Source: Buchnera aphidicola (Cavariella theobaldi) (GTDB lineage Bacteria > Pseudomonadota > Gammaproteobacteria > Enterobacterales > Enterobacteriaceae). From it: a DNA stretch of 64,000 bases. Both the position numbers and the translations under genes were made by a program. Each line of letters opens with the position of its first letter. The stretch's first letter is position 1. The stretch is taken from assembly GCF_964059165.1 (NCBI RefSeq), contig NZ_OZ060413.1:434001-498000 (forward strand), written 5' to 3'. Positions 51,812 to 64,000 of this stretch are shown here, piece after piece. Below the pieces are notes generated by a model. That model saw only the letters and a list, made by a program, of their open reading frames with translations. It ran no database searches and was not told the origin of the DNA.

Positions 51812-52909
51812 ATGAATTATAAAATATTTGCAAGAAAATGGAGACCGCAATCATTTAAAAAAATTATTGGCCAAGAAAACGTGGTAATGGCCATATGTAA
51901 TAGTTTGTCTCTCGGTCGTATTCATCATGCATGGTTATTTTCCGGATCAAGAGGTGTAGGAAAAACAACTATAGCTAGACTATTAGCAAAATGTCTAAAT
52001 TGTCAAAAAGGTATTACATATACCCCTTGTAGAACATGTATTACTTGTATTGAAATAGAAAAAGGATTATGTCTAGATTTTATTGAAGTAGATGCAGCTT
52101 CGCGCACTAAAGTAGAAGAAATAAAAGAAATATTAGACAATGTATATTATTCTCCTACTAGGGGAAAATTTAAAATATATTTAATTGATGAAGTGCATAT
52201 GCTTTCGCGTCATAGTTTTAATGCGTTTCTTAAAATTCTAGAAGAACCTCCTCAACATGTAAAATTTATTTTAGCAACAACAGATATTAATAGAATACCC
52301 AATACTATTATTTCTCGTTGCCTACATTTTAGTTTAAAAATACTATCTCCAGAAAAAATATTACATTTTCTAAAATATGTTTTGCAAAAAGAAAAGATAA
52401 ATGGTGATGATGATGCTTTAAAAATGATTTCTTATTATTCTCAAGGTAGTATGAGGGATGCCCTGAATCTCATAGAACAAGCAATTTCCATTGGGAATGG
52501 TCAAATAAATAAAAAAAATGTCATAGACATGCTTGGAATACCAACACACGAAAAAATTTTTTCAATAACATTTTCTATGTTAAAAAAAAATTCAGAAACA
52601 ACAATATCATTGTTAAATGATATAAGAATACATATAGTAGAATGGGATAATGTTTTAATTGAAATATTACGCTATTTACATCATATAGCTATGATACAAT
52701 CTTTTCCATTATTATGGAAAAATCAAAAAACAGAATATTATACATATAAAATAAATGATATAAAAAATATCGTTAATAAAAATGATATTCAATTATGCTA
52801 TCAAATTATATTACATGGCAGAAAAGAATTACCATTTGCACCTAACCCTCAAATAGGAGTCGAAATGACTTTATTACGAGCAATCAACGCAATAAAAAAA
52901 ACAAAATAA
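51812..52909 (+). CDS. dnaX: DNA polymerase III gamma/tau subunit, short form
   Basis: DnaX is the clamp-loader ATPase. The 365-residue protein covers domains I-III only: Walker A GSRGVGKTT (about 45-53), a four-Cys zinc module (C64, C73, C76, C79 in C-(x)8-C-x2-C-x2-C), and the DEVH-type Walker B. It ends at LLRAINAIKKTK, where E. coli gamma/tau enters the linker. Domains IV (DnaB-binding) and V are not fused, and no A-AAA-AAG frameshift context for gamma/tau choice is needed. A separate downstream frame may hold the tau tail. Confidence 0.96.
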   Translation: MNYKIFARKWRPQSFKKIIGQENVVMAICNSLSLGRIHHAWLFSGSRGVGKTTIARLLAKCLNCQKGITYTPCRTCITCIEIEKGLCLDFIEVDAASRTKVEEIKEILDNVYYSPTRGKFKIYLIDEVHMLSRHSFNAFLKILEEPPQHVKFILATTDINRIPNTIISRCLHFSLKILSPEKILHFLKYVLQKEKINGDDDALKMISYYSQGSMRDALNLIEQAISIGNGQINKKNVIDMLGIPTHEKIFSITFSMLKKNSETTISLLNDIRIHIVEWDNVLIEILRYLHHIAMIQSFPLLWKNQKTEYYTYKINDIKNIVNKNDIQLCYQIILHGRKELPFAPNPQIGVEMTLLRAINAIKKTK

Positions 52910-52971
52910 ATTTTATAAAATAATTAAATTACTTAATATAAAATGAATAAACAGAGATACCTATATTTACT

Positions 52972-53232
52972 ATGAATAATAATAACAATATTACTAACAT
53001 AATATTAAAAAATAAAAAAAAAATATTATCTCAAAAAAATAATATATCATGCATAACAGATCAACAAAAAAAAAATATATCATATATACCTATATCTTCT
53101 AATCTTTCTCTCAAAAAATATACGCTAAAATTAAAAGAAGCATATACAATAATGAAAGAAGATAAAAATATAATACTATTAGAAGAAAAATTTAATATGA
53201 TATGGAAAAAAGAAGATATTATATTAATATGA
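52972..53232 (+). CDS. Free-standing tau C-terminal tail (domain V remnant), candidate
   Basis: This 86-codon frame lies between dnaX and ybaB, in a frame different from dnaX and behind an in-frame TAA at 52948. The first 50 residues are Asn/Lys/Ile-rich and unrecognisable. The last 35 residues (from LKLKEAYTIMKEDKNI to EDIILI) align without gaps to the final 35 of E. coli tau as I remember it, with about 11 identities including D-x-N-I-x-x-L and the last residue. In E. coli that tail is the alpha-subunit binding site. It may be a functional split tau tail or a decaying remnant. Confidence 0.6.
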   Translation: MNNNNNITNIILKNKKKILSQKNNISCITDQQKKNISYIPISSNLSLKKYTLKLKEAYTIMKEDKNIILLEEKFNMIWKKEDIILI

Positions 53233-53289
53233 AAAATTTATAAAATACAAAATCACATTTTATGAAAAAATAAAAAGAGAATACAAAAT

Positions 53290-53619
53290 ATGTTTACTAA
53301 AGGTGGTTTAGGTAATTTAATGAAACAAGCTCAAGAAATGCAAGATAAAGTAGCGAAGATACAATCAGAAATATCCAAAATGGAAGTAACAGGAGAATCC
53401 GGCGCGGGATTGGTAAAAATTACTATTAATGGAGCACATAATTGTAGTCGTGTAGAATTAGATCCCAGTTTGTTAACAGAAGATAAGGATATGTTAGAAG
53501 ATTTAACTGCTGCTGCTTTTAATGATGCTACCAGAAAAATCGCTGAAGCTCAAAAAAAGAAAATGTCTTCTATTTCTACAGGCATGCAACTTCCACCTGG
53601 ATTTAATATACCAGGATAA
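53290..53619 (+). CDS. ybaB: Nucleoid-associated protein YbaB/EbfC
   Basis: This small dimeric DNA-binding protein is 109 residues, identical in length to E. coli YbaB. It is much less A/T-driven at protein level than its neighbours: [15 protein letters not shown], then [10 protein letters not shown] and [16 protein letters not shown] are all conserved. It lies downstream of dnaX as in E. coli; recR, normally next, is missing. Confidence 0.97.
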   Translation: MFTKGGLGNLMKQAQEMQDKVAKIQSEISKMEVTGESGAGLVKITINGAHNCSRVELDPSLLTEDKDMLEDLTAAAFNDATRKIAEAQKKKMSSISTGMQLPPGFNIPG

Positions 53620-53719
53620 AATATTTTTTATTTATATCACAATACAAACTAATCTAATTATATTAATAATTATTCTACTAATAAAAAATTATAATTATAA
53701 TTTAAAATGAGATCGAAAG

Positions 53720-55594
53720 ATGAGCGTACAAAAAAAAGAAACATATCATTTTCAATCTGAAGTAAAACAATTATTACATTTAATGATTCATTCTTTATAT
53801 TCAAATAAAGAAATTTTTTTAAGAGAGCTTATATCTAATGCTTCTGATGCTATTGACAAATTAAGATTTAAATCGATATCTTCTCCAGAATTATATAAAA
53901 ACGATATTGAAATGAATATACAAATATCTGTAAATAAAGCACAAAGAGCACTGATTATAAATGACAATGGTATTGGAATGACTAGACAAGATACTATTGA
54001 TAATTTAGGTACAATTGCTAAATCAGGCACTAAAGAATTTATTCATTCTTTAAAAAATGAAAATAATGACAAAAATACGCTTATTGGTGAATTTGGTGTT
54101 GGTTTTTATTCTTCATTTATTGTATCTAATAAAGTTTCTGTAAAAACTAGATACGCTAATTCTGATATTAGCAAAGGAGTTTTATGGGAATCTTCCGGAG
54201 AAGGTGAATATAGTATCAAAAATATTATCAAAAAAAATATCGGTACGGAAATTACTTTGTATTTAAAAGAAGAAGAAGAAGAGTTTTTAGATACATGGCG
54301 TATTAAAAGTATTATTAGTAAGTACTCTGATCATATTATGATTCCAATAAAAATACAAATATATGATGAAAAAAATAAAACTTATTCTTGGGAACAAATA
54401 AATACAGCTAAAGCATTATGGACATTAAATAAATCGTCTATTACAGAAAAAGAATATAAAGATTTTTATAAACATCTTACAAACGATCAAAATAATCCAT
54501 TAACATGGAGCCATAACAGAGTTGAGGGAAAACAAGAATATATTAGTTTATTATTTATTCCCGAAAAAGCAGACTGGGATATATGGAATAGAGATAATAA
54601 ACATGGTTTAAAATTATATGTAAAACGTGTTTATATTATGGACAATTCACATGAATTTCTTCCTAATTATTTACGGTTTATAAGAGGGTTAATAGATTCT
54701 AATGACTTACCTTTAAATGTTTCTCGTGAAATTCTACAAGATAATAGAATTACACGAAATTTAAAACAGGCATTAATAAAAAAATCATTAAATATGTTAG
54801 AAAAACTAGCAAAAAATAATACTGAAAAATATCAAACATTTTGGAATCAATTTGGATTAATATTCAAAGAAGGACCAGCAGAAGATAATAAAAATATAAA
54901 TAAAATTGCAAATTTATTAAGATTTGCATCAACTAAAAATAAAAATTCAGAACAAACATTATCATTACAAGAATATATATCTACAATGCATGAAAAACAA
55001 GAAAAAATATATTACATTACTGCAGATAGTTATATTTCTGCAAAAAATAGTCCTCATTTAGAATTATTTAATAAAAAAGACATTAATGTATTATTATTAT
55101 CCGATAGAATTGATGAGTGGATGATGAACTATCTAGTCGAATTCGAAGGAAAAAAATTTCAATCTATAAGTAAAGAGGATATTTCATTAAACGCATTAGC
55201 AGAAGAAAAAAAAATAAATAACCATGAACTAAAAACAGAAATAATAGATTTTTTAAAAAAAGCAAAAAATATTCTAAAAAATGATGTAAAAGAAGTTCGA
55301 TTAACCAATCGACTTACAGAAACACCTTGTATGGTTATTAGCGATTCTAATGAAATGACAACACAAATGGCTAAATTATTTTCTGCAGCCGGTCAAACAG
55401 TTCCCGAAATAAAATATATCTTTGAGATTAATCCAGAACATAATCTGATTAAAAAAATATGTTCTATAAAAGATGAAGACCAATTTAAAAAATGGATTTA
55501 TTTATTATTAGATCAATCTTTACTGTCTGAAAAAGGAACATTAAAAAATCCACATAAATTCATTGCAAGAATGAATCAATTACTTATGCAATAA
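53720..55594 (+). CDS. htpG: Chaperone HtpG (Hsp90)
   Basis: HtpG is an ATP-dependent Hsp90 homodimer of 624 residues, the E. coli length. The N-terminal GHKL ATPase shows [14 protein letters not shown] (about 34-47), DNGIGM (about 80-85) and [11 protein letters not shown] (about 119-129). The middle domain has the [16 protein letters not shown] motif, and the C-terminal dimerization domain is complete. A GAAAG site precedes the ATG. Confidence 0.98.
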   Translation: MSVQKKETYHFQSEVKQLLHLMIHSLYSNKEIFLRELISNASDAIDKLRFKSISSPELYKNDIEMNIQISVNKAQRALIINDNGIGMTRQDTIDNLGTIAKSGTKEFIHSLKNENNDKNTLIGEFGVGFYSSFIVSNKVSVKTRYANSDISKGVLWESSGEGEYSIKNIIKKNIGTEITLYLKEEEEEFLDTWRIKSIISKYSDHIMIPIKIQIYDEKNKTYSWEQINTAKALWTLNKSSITEKEYKDFYKHLTNDQNNPLTWSHNRVEGKQEYISLLFIPEKADWDIWNRDNKHGLKLYVKRVYIMDNSHEFLPNYLRFIRGLIDSNDLPLNVSREILQDNRITRNLKQALIKKSLNMLEKLAKNNTEKYQTFWNQFGLIFKEGPAEDNKNINKIANLLRFASTKNKNSEQTLSLQEYISTMHEKQEKIYYITADSYISAKNSPHLELFNKKDINVLLLSDRIDEWMMNYLVEFEGKKFQSISKEDISLNALAEEKKINNHELKTEIIDFLKKAKNILKNDVKEVRLTNRLTETPCMVISDSNEMTTQMAKLFSAAGQTVPEIKYIFEINPEHNLIKKICSIKDEDQFKKWIYLLLDQSLLSEKGTLKNPHKFIARMNQLLMQ

Positions 55595-55602
55595 ATAAAT
55601 AT

Positions 55603-55626
55603 GATTACTACTATCTAGTAGTAATC
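55603..55626 (+). terminator. Hairpin between htpG and adk
   Basis: The 11-bp perfect inverted repeat GATTACTACTA/TAGTAGTAATC is separated by only two bases, starting 8 nt after the htpG stop. The next bases TTCATAATTATGG are not a T-run, so it may be a weak terminator, attenuator or 3' protecting stem. Confidence 0.4.
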
Positions 55627-55652
55627 TTCATAATTATGGAACATTTTATAAA

Positions 55653-56303
55653 ATGCGCATTATTCTATTAGGTCCACCAGGAACAGGTAAGGGTACTCAA
55701 GGAGAATTTATTATTAAAAAATATAAAATTCCACATATATCTACAGGTAATCTTCTGCGTGAAAATATTAAGAAGAACAACAAGATAAGTGCAAAAATAA
55801 AAAATAATATAATTCAAGGAAAACTAGTTGATAATGATATTATTTGTTATTTACTACTACAAAGAATACAAAAACAAGATTGTCATAATGGATTTTTATT
55901 AGATGGTTTTCCAAGAAATATTACACAAGCTGAACTTTTGTCCAATCAAGGAATTAAAATTGATTATGTTTTAGAATTATTAATACCAAATGCATTAATA
56001 TTAGAACGTCTATCTGGCAGAAGAATCCATAAATCTTCTGGTCGTATTTATCATATAAAATTTAATCCTCCAAAAAAACAGGAAATAGATGATATCACTG
56101 GAGAAAAATTAGATATTAGAGACGATGACAAAATAGAAGTTGTTCAAAAAAGATTAGAAGAGTATATGAAAATGACTTATCCATTAACAAAATATTATAA
56201 AGAAGAACACATAAAAAAAAAATTAAAGTATTTTAAAATTAATGGTGCTAATAAACTATTAAAAATAAAATCTAATATAGATAATATCTTAAAAAAAAAA
56301 TAA
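55653..56303 (+). CDS. adk: Adenylate kinase
   Basis: This enzyme interconverts AMP + ATP and 2 ADP. It has 216 residues (E. coli 214). The P-loop GPPGTGKGT is at 7-15, the D-G-F-P-R AMP/NMP motif at about 84-88, and a LID domain at about 122-159. The C-terminus runs into an A10 tract that ends the gene as Lys-Lys-Lys-stop. The htpG-adk order follows E. coli. Confidence 0.98.
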   Translation: MRIILLGPPGTGKGTQGEFIIKKYKIPHISTGNLLRENIKKNNKISAKIKNNIIQGKLVDNDIICYLLLQRIQKQDCHNGFLLDGFPRNITQAELLSNQGIKIDYVLELLIPNALILERLSGRRIHKSSGRIYHIKFNPPKKQEIDDITGEKLDIRDDDKIEVVQKRLEEYMKMTYPLTKYYKEEHIKKKLKYFKINGANKLLKIKSNIDNILKKK

Positions 56304-56321
56304 TTTTTATAAAATTTTTAA

Positions 56322-56395
56322 TGCGCTCTACAGGATTTGAACCTGTGACCTACGGCTTAGAAGGCCGTTGCTCTATCCATCTGAGCTAAGAGCGC
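56322..56395 (-). tRNA. argU: tRNA-Arg (TCT)
   Basis: This 74-nt cloverleaf has no encoded CCA. The acceptor stem is GCGCTCT/AGAGCGC, the discriminator is A, and the anticodon TCT is at 56359-56361 (reading AGA/AGG codons). It lies next to folD, as argU does in E. coli. AGA is a favoured Arg codon in this AT-rich genome, so this tRNA is presumably heavily used. Confidence 0.97.
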
Positions 56396-56535
56396 GTAAA
56401 AAAATGAATACCCAACTAATATAATATATATAAAAATAAATTACTAGTAATATTCTATATTATTTGTATTAAAAAATTATAGAATGATAATAGTAATTTT
56501 TCAATTACAAAATAAAATTTATAGAGTTACTACTA

Positions 56536-57393
56536 ATGTCAGCAATAATTATTAATGGCAATAAAATCTCTAAAAAAATACAATTTGAAATTTTAAAAAA
56601 AGTTTTCAATAGAAAGAAAGAAAAAAAAAGAGTGCCAGGATTAGCTATAATTTTAATCGGATCTAATATTCCATCTCAAATATATGTACAAAAAAAACAA
56701 ATAGCATGTAAAAATGTGGGATTTTTCTCGGAATATTGGTCATTTCCTGAAGATACGAGTGAACAAGAAATATTAACTCTTATTCATAAATTAAATAAAA
56801 ATAAAAAAATAGATGGAATTTTAGTACAATTACCATTACCTATCCATATTAATTATATCAAAATACTCAGTAGTATTATACCAGATAAAGATGTAGATGG
56901 ATTTCATCCATATAATATAGGATTTTTGTGTCAAAGAGAGCCAAAATTAAGAGCATGTACTCCCAAAGGAATTATTACGATGCTAACACACTATAAGATA
57001 AAAACTCATGGGTTACATGCAGTTATGATTGGAGCATCTAATATAGTTGGAAGACCTATGAGTTTAGAATTACTATTAGCAGGATGCACTATTACGATAA
57101 CGCATCGTTTTACTAAAAATCTTAAAAAACATATAAAAGATGCTGACTTGTTAGTTGTAGCTGTAGGAAAGCCGAATTTTTTAAAAGGCGAATGGATTAA
57201 AAAAGGAGCTATTATTATCGATGTAGGCATCAACAGATTATCTAATGGTGATATAGTTGGTGATGTCGAGTTTGATTCAGCATTTTTAAGAGCGTCGTAT
57301 ATAACGCCTGTACCGGGTGGCGTGGGACCTATGACTGTAACAACATTATTACAAAATACATTAGAAGCATGTGAAAAATATCATGATAGTTAA
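56536..57393 (+). CDS. folD: Methylene-THF dehydrogenase / methenyl-THF cyclohydrolase
   Basis: This bifunctional NADP enzyme interconverts methylene-, methenyl- and 10-formyl-THF for thymidylate, purine and fMet-tRNA synthesis. It has 285 residues (E. coli 288). Y-V-x-x-K (about 51-55) with the catalytic Lys, GILVQLPLP (about 94-102), DKDVDGFHP and the Rossmann G-A-S-N-I-V-G-R-P are present, as is the C-terminal PGGVGPMT. It converges with cysS (28-nt gap). Confidence 0.97.
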   Translation: MSAIIINGNKISKKIQFEILKKVFNRKKEKKRVPGLAIILIGSNIPSQIYVQKKQIACKNVGFFSEYWSFPEDTSEQEILTLIHKLNKNKKIDGILVQLPLPIHINYIKILSSIIPDKDVDGFHPYNIGFLCQREPKLRACTPKGIITMLTHYKIKTHGLHAVMIGASNIVGRPMSLELLLAGCTITITHRFTKNLKKHIKDADLLVVAVGKPNFLKGEWIKKGAIIIDVGINRLSNGDIVGDVEFDSAFLRASYITPVPGGVGPMTVTTLLQNTLEACEKYHDS

Positions 57394-57421
57394 TATTTAA
57401 CTAAAAAAATTTTAATATTAT

Positions 57422-58807
57422 TTATTTTTTACGCCATTTCGTTTTTGTGGGACAATCTTCTAATAAGATATCTTGAGATAGCAATTGGTCTCGTATCTTA
57501 TCTGCTTCTATCCAATGATGTGCATGTCTAGCAATATTTCTTTTTTGGATTAAAAGCTCTATTTTTTGAATTTCAGAAGAATCAAAAAAACTTTTTTTTT
57601 GCAAAAAATTTTCAGGTTTTTGCAATAAAAAACCTAAAGAACCCCCTAAAGAACGTAATCTAAACGATAATAAATTGGCTTGCATTATATTTTGTTTTTT
57701 TAAACAATTAATATCACGAGATAAACAAAAAAGTACAGAAAAAGCTCGTGGTGTATTAAAATCATCATTCATTGCATTTGTAAAATCGATGATATAATTT
57801 TTTCCTGCTGATACATTAGAAATAGGATTAGTATCATATAACGCTAAATATAAACGTTCCAGTGAAGATCGAGCTTGATCAAGAGATTTTGTAGAATAGT
57901 GAATAGGTTGCCGATAATGTGTTGATAAAAGAAAATAACGCACACTTTCGGCATCATAACATTTTAAAATATCTTTTAAAAAATGTATATTACCTAATGA
58001 TTTTGACATTTTTTTATTTTTTTCTACTACCATTCCGGAATGCATCCAAAAATTAATTTTTGTTTTTTTATCTAATGATAAAGATTGTATTCTTTCGTTT
58101 TCATGATGTGGAAATAAAAGATCAGAGCCGCCTCCATGAATATCTAAACAATTTTCAAAAAATACTTTAATCATAGCACTACATTCAATATGCCATCCGG
58201 GACGGCCGCGACCCCATGGTGCATCCCAAGAAAATTTATGATTTGTTTCTTTTTTCCATAATATAAAATCTAATGGATTTTTTTTCATATTATTTATTGG
58301 AATACGTGATCCAGAAGCTAATAATTTTATAGATTGATGAGATAAAGATCCATAATCACAATTACTATCAATAGAAAACACTACATCATTATCATGATTA
58401 ATATAAGCATATTTTTTATCAATTAATTCGCTAATAACATTAATGATATCTTGTATATAATTTGTAATACGAGGTTCTTCATCAGGAACTAATAAATCTA
58501 GCAAGGCAAAATCTTTATACATTGCATTAATCATATTTTTAGTAAAAATATTAATATCTATATTTTCTTTTATTGATTTTGTAATAATTTTATCATCAAT
58601 ATCCGTAATATTGCGAACATATGTGACATCAAAATGGGAATTTCGCAAATATCGCACGATCATATCAAATACTGTAAAAGTACGAGCATGTCCGATATGA
58701 CAAAAATTATCTACAGTGACACCACATACGTACAAATTTATTTTGTTTTTTTTAATAGGCTTAAAAATTTCTTTTTTACATGTCAATGTATTAAAAATTT
58801 TTAACAT
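57422..58807 (-). CDS. cysS: Cysteine-tRNA ligase (class I)
   Basis: This 461-residue protein, same length as E. coli, charges tRNA-Cys. The zinc ligand Cys is in the N-terminal Y-V-C-G-V-T (C28), HIGH is at 37-40, the second zinc region W-H-I-E-C-S follows, then [13 protein letters not shown] is at about 265-272. The ATG is at 58807. Confidence 0.98.
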   Translation of the reverse strand: MLKIFNTLTCKKEIFKPIKKNKINLYVCGVTVDNFCHIGHARTFTVFDMIVRYLRNSHFDVTYVRNITDIDDKIITKSIKENIDINIFTKNMINAMYKDFALLDLLVPDEEPRITNYIQDIINVISELIDKKYAYINHDNDVVFSIDSNCDYGSLSHQSIKLLASGSRIPINNMKKNPLDFILWKKETNHKFSWDAPWGRGRPGWHIECSAMIKVFFENCLDIHGGGSDLLFPHHENERIQSLSLDKKTKINFWMHSGMVVEKNKKMSKSLGNIHFLKDILKCYDAESVRYFLLSTHYRQPIHYSTKSLDQARSSLERLYLALYDTNPISNVSAGKNYIIDFTNAMNDDFNTPRAFSVLFCLSRDINCLKKQNIMQANLLSFRLRSLGGSLGFLLQKPENFLQKKSFFDSSEIQKIELLIQKRNIARHAHHWIEADKIRDQLLSQDILLEDCPTKTKWRKK

Positions 58808-58960
58808 AATATTTTATTTCCATTTTTTTAATATGCTAATATAAAATTAATATTATTGATAAAAAGTATAAATTTAATATTAAATATGTAATATTTTTTA
58901 TAAATTTATTATAATTAATTTTCACGATTTTTTATAAAAAAAATAAAACCAGGATTAATA

Positions 58961-59224
58961 ATGAAGACAAAATTACGAGAAATGTTAAAATTCCCTTGTT
59001 TTTTTACTTATAAGATCATTGGTTTATCACAACCTGAACTTATTGATCAAATAATAAGAGTCATTCAAATTCAGATTCCTGGAGATTATACACCTCAAGT
59101 AAAATCAAGTAATAGAGGAAATTATTTATCCGTTTCTATTACAATATGCGCGAAAAATTTTGAACAAATTGAAATTTTGTATCATGAAATTAGTAAAATT
59201 AATATAGTAAGAATAGTATTATAA
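58961..59224 (+). CDS. ybeD: DUF493-family protein YbeD
   Basis: This 87-residue ACT-like alpha/beta protein matches E. coli YbeD in length, with [11 protein letters not shown] (about 11-21) and the V-K-S-S-x-x-G-N-Y-L-S-V-S core. Function is not established; proposed roles are regulatory. In E. coli ybeD precedes lipB-lipA and lies near cspE; here cspE is next but lipAB are absent. AGGA sits six bases before the ATG. Confidence 0.95.
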   Translation: MKTKLREMLKFPCFFTYKIIGLSQPELIDQIIRVIQIQIPGDYTPQVKSSNRGNYLSVSITICAKNFEQIEILYHEISKINIVRIVL

Positions 59225-59259
59225 AAAAAAATAAAATATCATTTTAAAACTATTTTCAA

Positions 59260-59289
59260 ATAGTACGGTTCTATAAGAATCCGTACTAT
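59260..59289 (-). terminator. Stem-loop between ybeD and cspE
   Basis: Nine-bp arms ATAGTACGG/CCGTACTAT extend to about 12 bp with one bulge, 36 nt after ybeD and 44 nt past the cspE stop. On the minus strand it is followed by T-rich sequence (TTTGAAAATAGTTTT), so it most likely ends cspE and may serve both convergent genes. Confidence 0.55.
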
Positions 59290-59333
59290 AAAGAACATAT
59301 TTATTTTAAATAAAAAAAATCAAATAAATAAAT

Positions 59334-59543
59334 CTATAAACTAATAACATTAGCAGCAGACGGTCCTTTTGCTCCTTCAGTAATTTCGAATTCAACACTT
59401 TGACCTTCTGCTAAAGTTTTAAATCCATTACTTTGTATTGCTGAAAAATGCACAAATACATCTTTGCTTCCATCTTCCGGAGTAATAAAACCAAACCCTT
59501 TAGATTCATTAAACCACTTAACATTACCTTTAATCTTGGACAT
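59334..59543 (-). CDS. cspE: Cold-shock-family RNA chaperone CspE
   Basis: This 69-residue OB-fold protein is nearly identical to E. coli CspE, with RNP1 K-G-F-G-F-I and RNP2 V-F-V-H-F. It differs from CspC in its N-terminus ([11 protein letters not shown]) and the [11 protein letters not shown] end, so cspE is the better name; synteny with ybeD agrees. It is an RNA-binding antiterminator and mRNA chaperone. Its unusually low divergence implies high expression and constraint. Confidence 0.97.
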   Translation of the reverse strand: MSKIKGNVKWFNESKGFGFITPEDGSKDVFVHFSAIQSNGFKTLAEGQSVEFEITEGAKGPSAANVISL

Positions 59544-59850
59544 CTATATTACCTTCACATGAAAAATATATATTCAATTAAAAAAGAGATTATCATTAAA
59601 TGATAAACTATTCTCCTATAGAATACTAAAAATAAAAAATATAAAGACGTACTGCATTTATCTATATATAAATATACGCAAAAAAAAAAAAAATATTATT
59701 GCATCTATAATTTTAATATTTTACAAAATAAACTATATTGATTTAATAAAAAATTAAATTGATGAATAATATTTTATTATACTAGATACTATACTATTGA
59801 TAAATAAAAATAGTAATAAAATTTATTATAAAATTTTAATTTATTATATA
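59544..59850. other. Intergenic region between cspE and the rRNA terminator
   Basis: These 307 bases hold the cspE leader and promoter (minus strand). Seen: a 7-bp hairpin TTATCAT/ATGATAA (59590-59606), 47 nt upstream of cspE, and an A14 run (59680-59693). No ORF of note. Confidence 0.6.
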
Positions 59851-59892
59851 AAATACAAAAAAACCCGAAAATTTTCGGGTTTTTTTGTATTT
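59851..59892 (-). terminator. rRNA operon terminator (42-bp perfect palindrome)
   Basis: Two 21-base arms are exact reverse complements: an A-rich flank, ACCCGAAAA, then the mirror image ending in TTTTTTTGTATTT. The GC core CCCG/CGGG followed by seven T's is a textbook intrinsic terminator for the minus-strand 23S-5S transcript, and its symmetry lets it act on both strands. Its edge coincides with the end of 5S. Confidence 0.92.
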
Positions 59893-60010
59893 GCCTGGCT
59901 ATAACCTACTCTCACACGGGGAGTCCCCGTACTACCATTGGCGTTTCAGCATTTCACTTCTGAGTTCGAAATGGATTCAGGTGGTACCACTGTACTATTT
60001 TTGCCAGGCA
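59892..60010 (-). rRNA. rrf: 5S ribosomal RNA
   Basis: About 119 nt. The terminal helix TGCCTGGC/GCCAGGCA is identical to E. coli, and internal C-C-G-A-A-C-T-C-A-G-A-A-G-T-G-A-A (here with T-C-G-A-A-C) is conserved. It follows 23S on the minus strand by 112 nt. Confidence 0.97.
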
Positions 60011-60102
60011 TTTTATAATTTATTTAAGTATTTTAATAAAAATATGATTTAAAAAAATAATAAATTCAGTAAAAACAAGCTTGTTAATTTTTTTATTTTC
60101 TT

Positions 60103-60122
60103 AAAAACACCTCTGGTGTTGT

Positions 60123-60131
<9 letters not shown>
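60103..60131 (-). other. 23S processing stem, 3' arm
   Basis: AAAAACACCT (60103-60112) and TTGTAAGGTTAAG (60119-60131) are exact complements of AGGTGTTTTT (63046-63055) and CTTAACCTTACAA (63028-63040). Together they bring the 23S ends into one long interrupted helix, the expected RNase III substrate. Confidence 0.75.
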
Positions 60132-63027
<2,896 letters not shown>

Positions 63028-63034
<7 letters not shown>

Positions 63035-63055
63035 TTACAACCCACAGGTGTTTTT
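63028..63055 (-). other. 23S processing stem, 5' arm
   Basis: Partner of 60103-60131: 13 bp next to the mature end plus 10 bp beyond an asymmetric internal loop, 23 pairs in all. Confidence 0.75.
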
Positions 63056-63200
63056 TTATTTAAAAAAACTTTATTTATGCTTGTTTTCCGAATTTTTAAA
63101 GAGCTTTTATTTTAAATTTTTAATAATGTTCTTAAATCTTTAAGAATAATAACACAATAATTTCAATTAGTATATATTATTTTAAAAATTTTTACTTTTT

Positions 63201-63273
63201 CGTCCCCTAGGGGATTTGAACCCCTGTTGCCGCCGTGAAAGGGCGATGTCCTAGACCTCTAGACGAAGGGGAC
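63201..63273 (-). tRNA. gltT: tRNA-Glu (TTC)
   Basis: This 73-nt cloverleaf has no encoded CCA. The acceptor stem is GTCCCCT/AGGGGAC, the discriminator G, and the anticodon TTC lies in CCTTTCACGG. It differs from the E. coli sequence at only a few bases. It lies upstream of 23S, where E. coli has it in the 16S-23S spacer. U34 of this tRNA is a target of the TusA/TusE thiolation relay. Confidence 0.98.
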
Positions 63274-63401
63274 TAAATGATTTATAACATAAAAACAGAT
63301 ATATTATTATAATGAATCATACAGATTGAAAAAAAAAGAGTCAAGCATTTTTATTGAAAAAAAATTAAAATACATGTTTATTTAAAAAAATATTTTTATA
63401 A

Positions 63402-64000
63402 TTATAAAAAACATTTTTTTTCTAATTGTTGAATCAGAGGACTAATTTCAGGCAAAATACCATGCCAAAAAAAACAGGAATGTGCTGCTTGTAAAATTAG
63501 CATACCTATACCATCTGCCACATAATTAGCGCCTATTTCAATACACCAGTTAATAAAAACAGTATTACTAACGTGATAATTCATATCATAAAAAAATGTT
63601 TTAGAAGATACTAAAGAAACAGGAAAAAAGTCTTTTTTTATATTATTATTTCTGGATATAGCATTAATAATTAAATCAAACTTTTTTTTTATAATACTAT
63701 CATCAAAAACTTTTATATTTCCAAATTGATTAAATTGTAAAACTAATTTTTTCGCATTTAAAAAAGTTCTATTTAAAATATATACTGAACATCCAAAAGT
63801 TAAAAGATGGAAAAGAATACCTCGTACTGCTCCACCAGCGCCCAGTATTAAAATAGAAAAATTTTTTTTTATAAAATTTAATCGAATTAAATCAGATAAT
63901 AAACCTATTCCATCAGTATTATCACCTAAAAGTGTATTATGATTAATTTTTTTTAATGTATTCACAGATTGAGATATTTTAGCACAATCTGTTAATTGAT
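63402..64000 (-). CDS. aroE: Shikimate dehydrogenase, C-terminal part (5' end outside window)
   Basis: This enzyme reduces 3-dehydroshikimate to shikimate with NADPH on the route to aromatic amino acids. The frame stays open to the window edge, reading Q-L-T-D-C-A-K-I-S-Q-S-V-N-T-L; the GTG at 63965 is just that internal Val. About 199 codons are visible. LLGDNTDGIG holds the catalytic Asp, followed by the Rossmann G-A-G-G-A-V-R-G and a C-terminal DGIGMLILQAAH. It leads the transcript aroE, tRNA-Glu, 23S, 5S. Confidence 0.96.
   Translation of the reverse strand, partial: QLTDCAKISQSVNTLKKINHNTLLGDNTDGIGLLSDLIRLNFIKKNFSILILGAGGAVRGILFHLLTFGCSVYILNRTFLNAKKLVLQFNQFGNIKVFDDSIIKKKFDLIINAISRNNNIKKDFFPVSLVSSKTFFYDMNYHVSNTVFINWCIEIGANYVADGIGMLILQAAHSCFFWHGILPEISPLIQQLEKKCFL

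Noticed and set aside
51812-53232. Programmed frameshift joining dnaX to the tau-tail ORF
   Set aside because: The dnaX frame closes 62 bases before the tail ORF, and the tail frame has its own in-frame TAA at 52948, so one slip cannot join them.

Overview
This window is part of a strongly AT-rich, reduced gammaproteobacterial chromosome. Almost every gene is a close, often length-identical counterpart of an Escherichia coli gene. Gene order follows E. coli blocks with the intervening genes removed. This pattern, together with tail-heavy A/T homopolymers, a separately encoded ribD deaminase and reductase, and an aroE-tRNA-Glu-23S-5S operon without 16S, points to an obligate aphid endosymbiont of the Buchnera aphidicola type. 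The assignment comes from gene content and recalled protein similarity; no search was run, and I cannot name the host lineage.

Layout: typA (5' cut) | gmk(-), ygfZ(-) | prfB, lysS, lysA, lgt, thyA | miaB, ybeY, corC, leuS, holA, nadD, tusA | asd(-) | yhgN, pgk, fbaA, mscS | recC, recB, recD | tRNA-fMet(-) | ribH, ribD1, ribD2, nusB | yajR(-) | tusE | cyoEDCBA(-) | bolA, tig, clpP, clpX, lon | decayed ppiD | mdlA, mdlB | 4.5S RNA(-) | dnaX, tau-tail ORF, ybaB, htpG, adk | tRNA-Arg(-) | folD | cysS(-) | ybeD | cspE(-) | 5S, 23S, tRNA-Glu and aroE (3' part), all minus.

Functionally the window carries translation (RF2, Lys/Leu/Cys-tRNA synthetases, tRNA thiolation and methylthiolation, YbeY, three tRNAs, 23S/5S rRNA), replication and repair (DnaX, HolA, RecBCD), proteostasis (trigger factor, ClpXP, Lon, HtpG, SRP RNA), amino-acid and vitamin supply (LysA, Asd, AroE, riboflavin, folate C1, NAD), central carbon metabolism (Pgk, FbaA) and a complete cytochrome bo quinol oxidase operon.

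The most interesting observations are about decoding and decay. (1) prfB keeps its programmed +1 frameshift, but with a weakened internal Shine-Dalgarno and a changed stop context. (2) ybeY and tusE are both out of frame by the same amount at a run of exactly ten A's; one extra A restores full-length proteins in each. (3) DnaX ends after domain III, but a separate downstream 86-codon ORF ends with what looks like the alpha-binding C-terminal tail of tau. (4) ribD is divided by an in-frame TGA at a conserved Tyr position. (5) ppiD is an eroded pseudogene in a 1.3-kb segment without intact genes. I found no insertion sequence, prophage, CRISPR array or novel multigene system.
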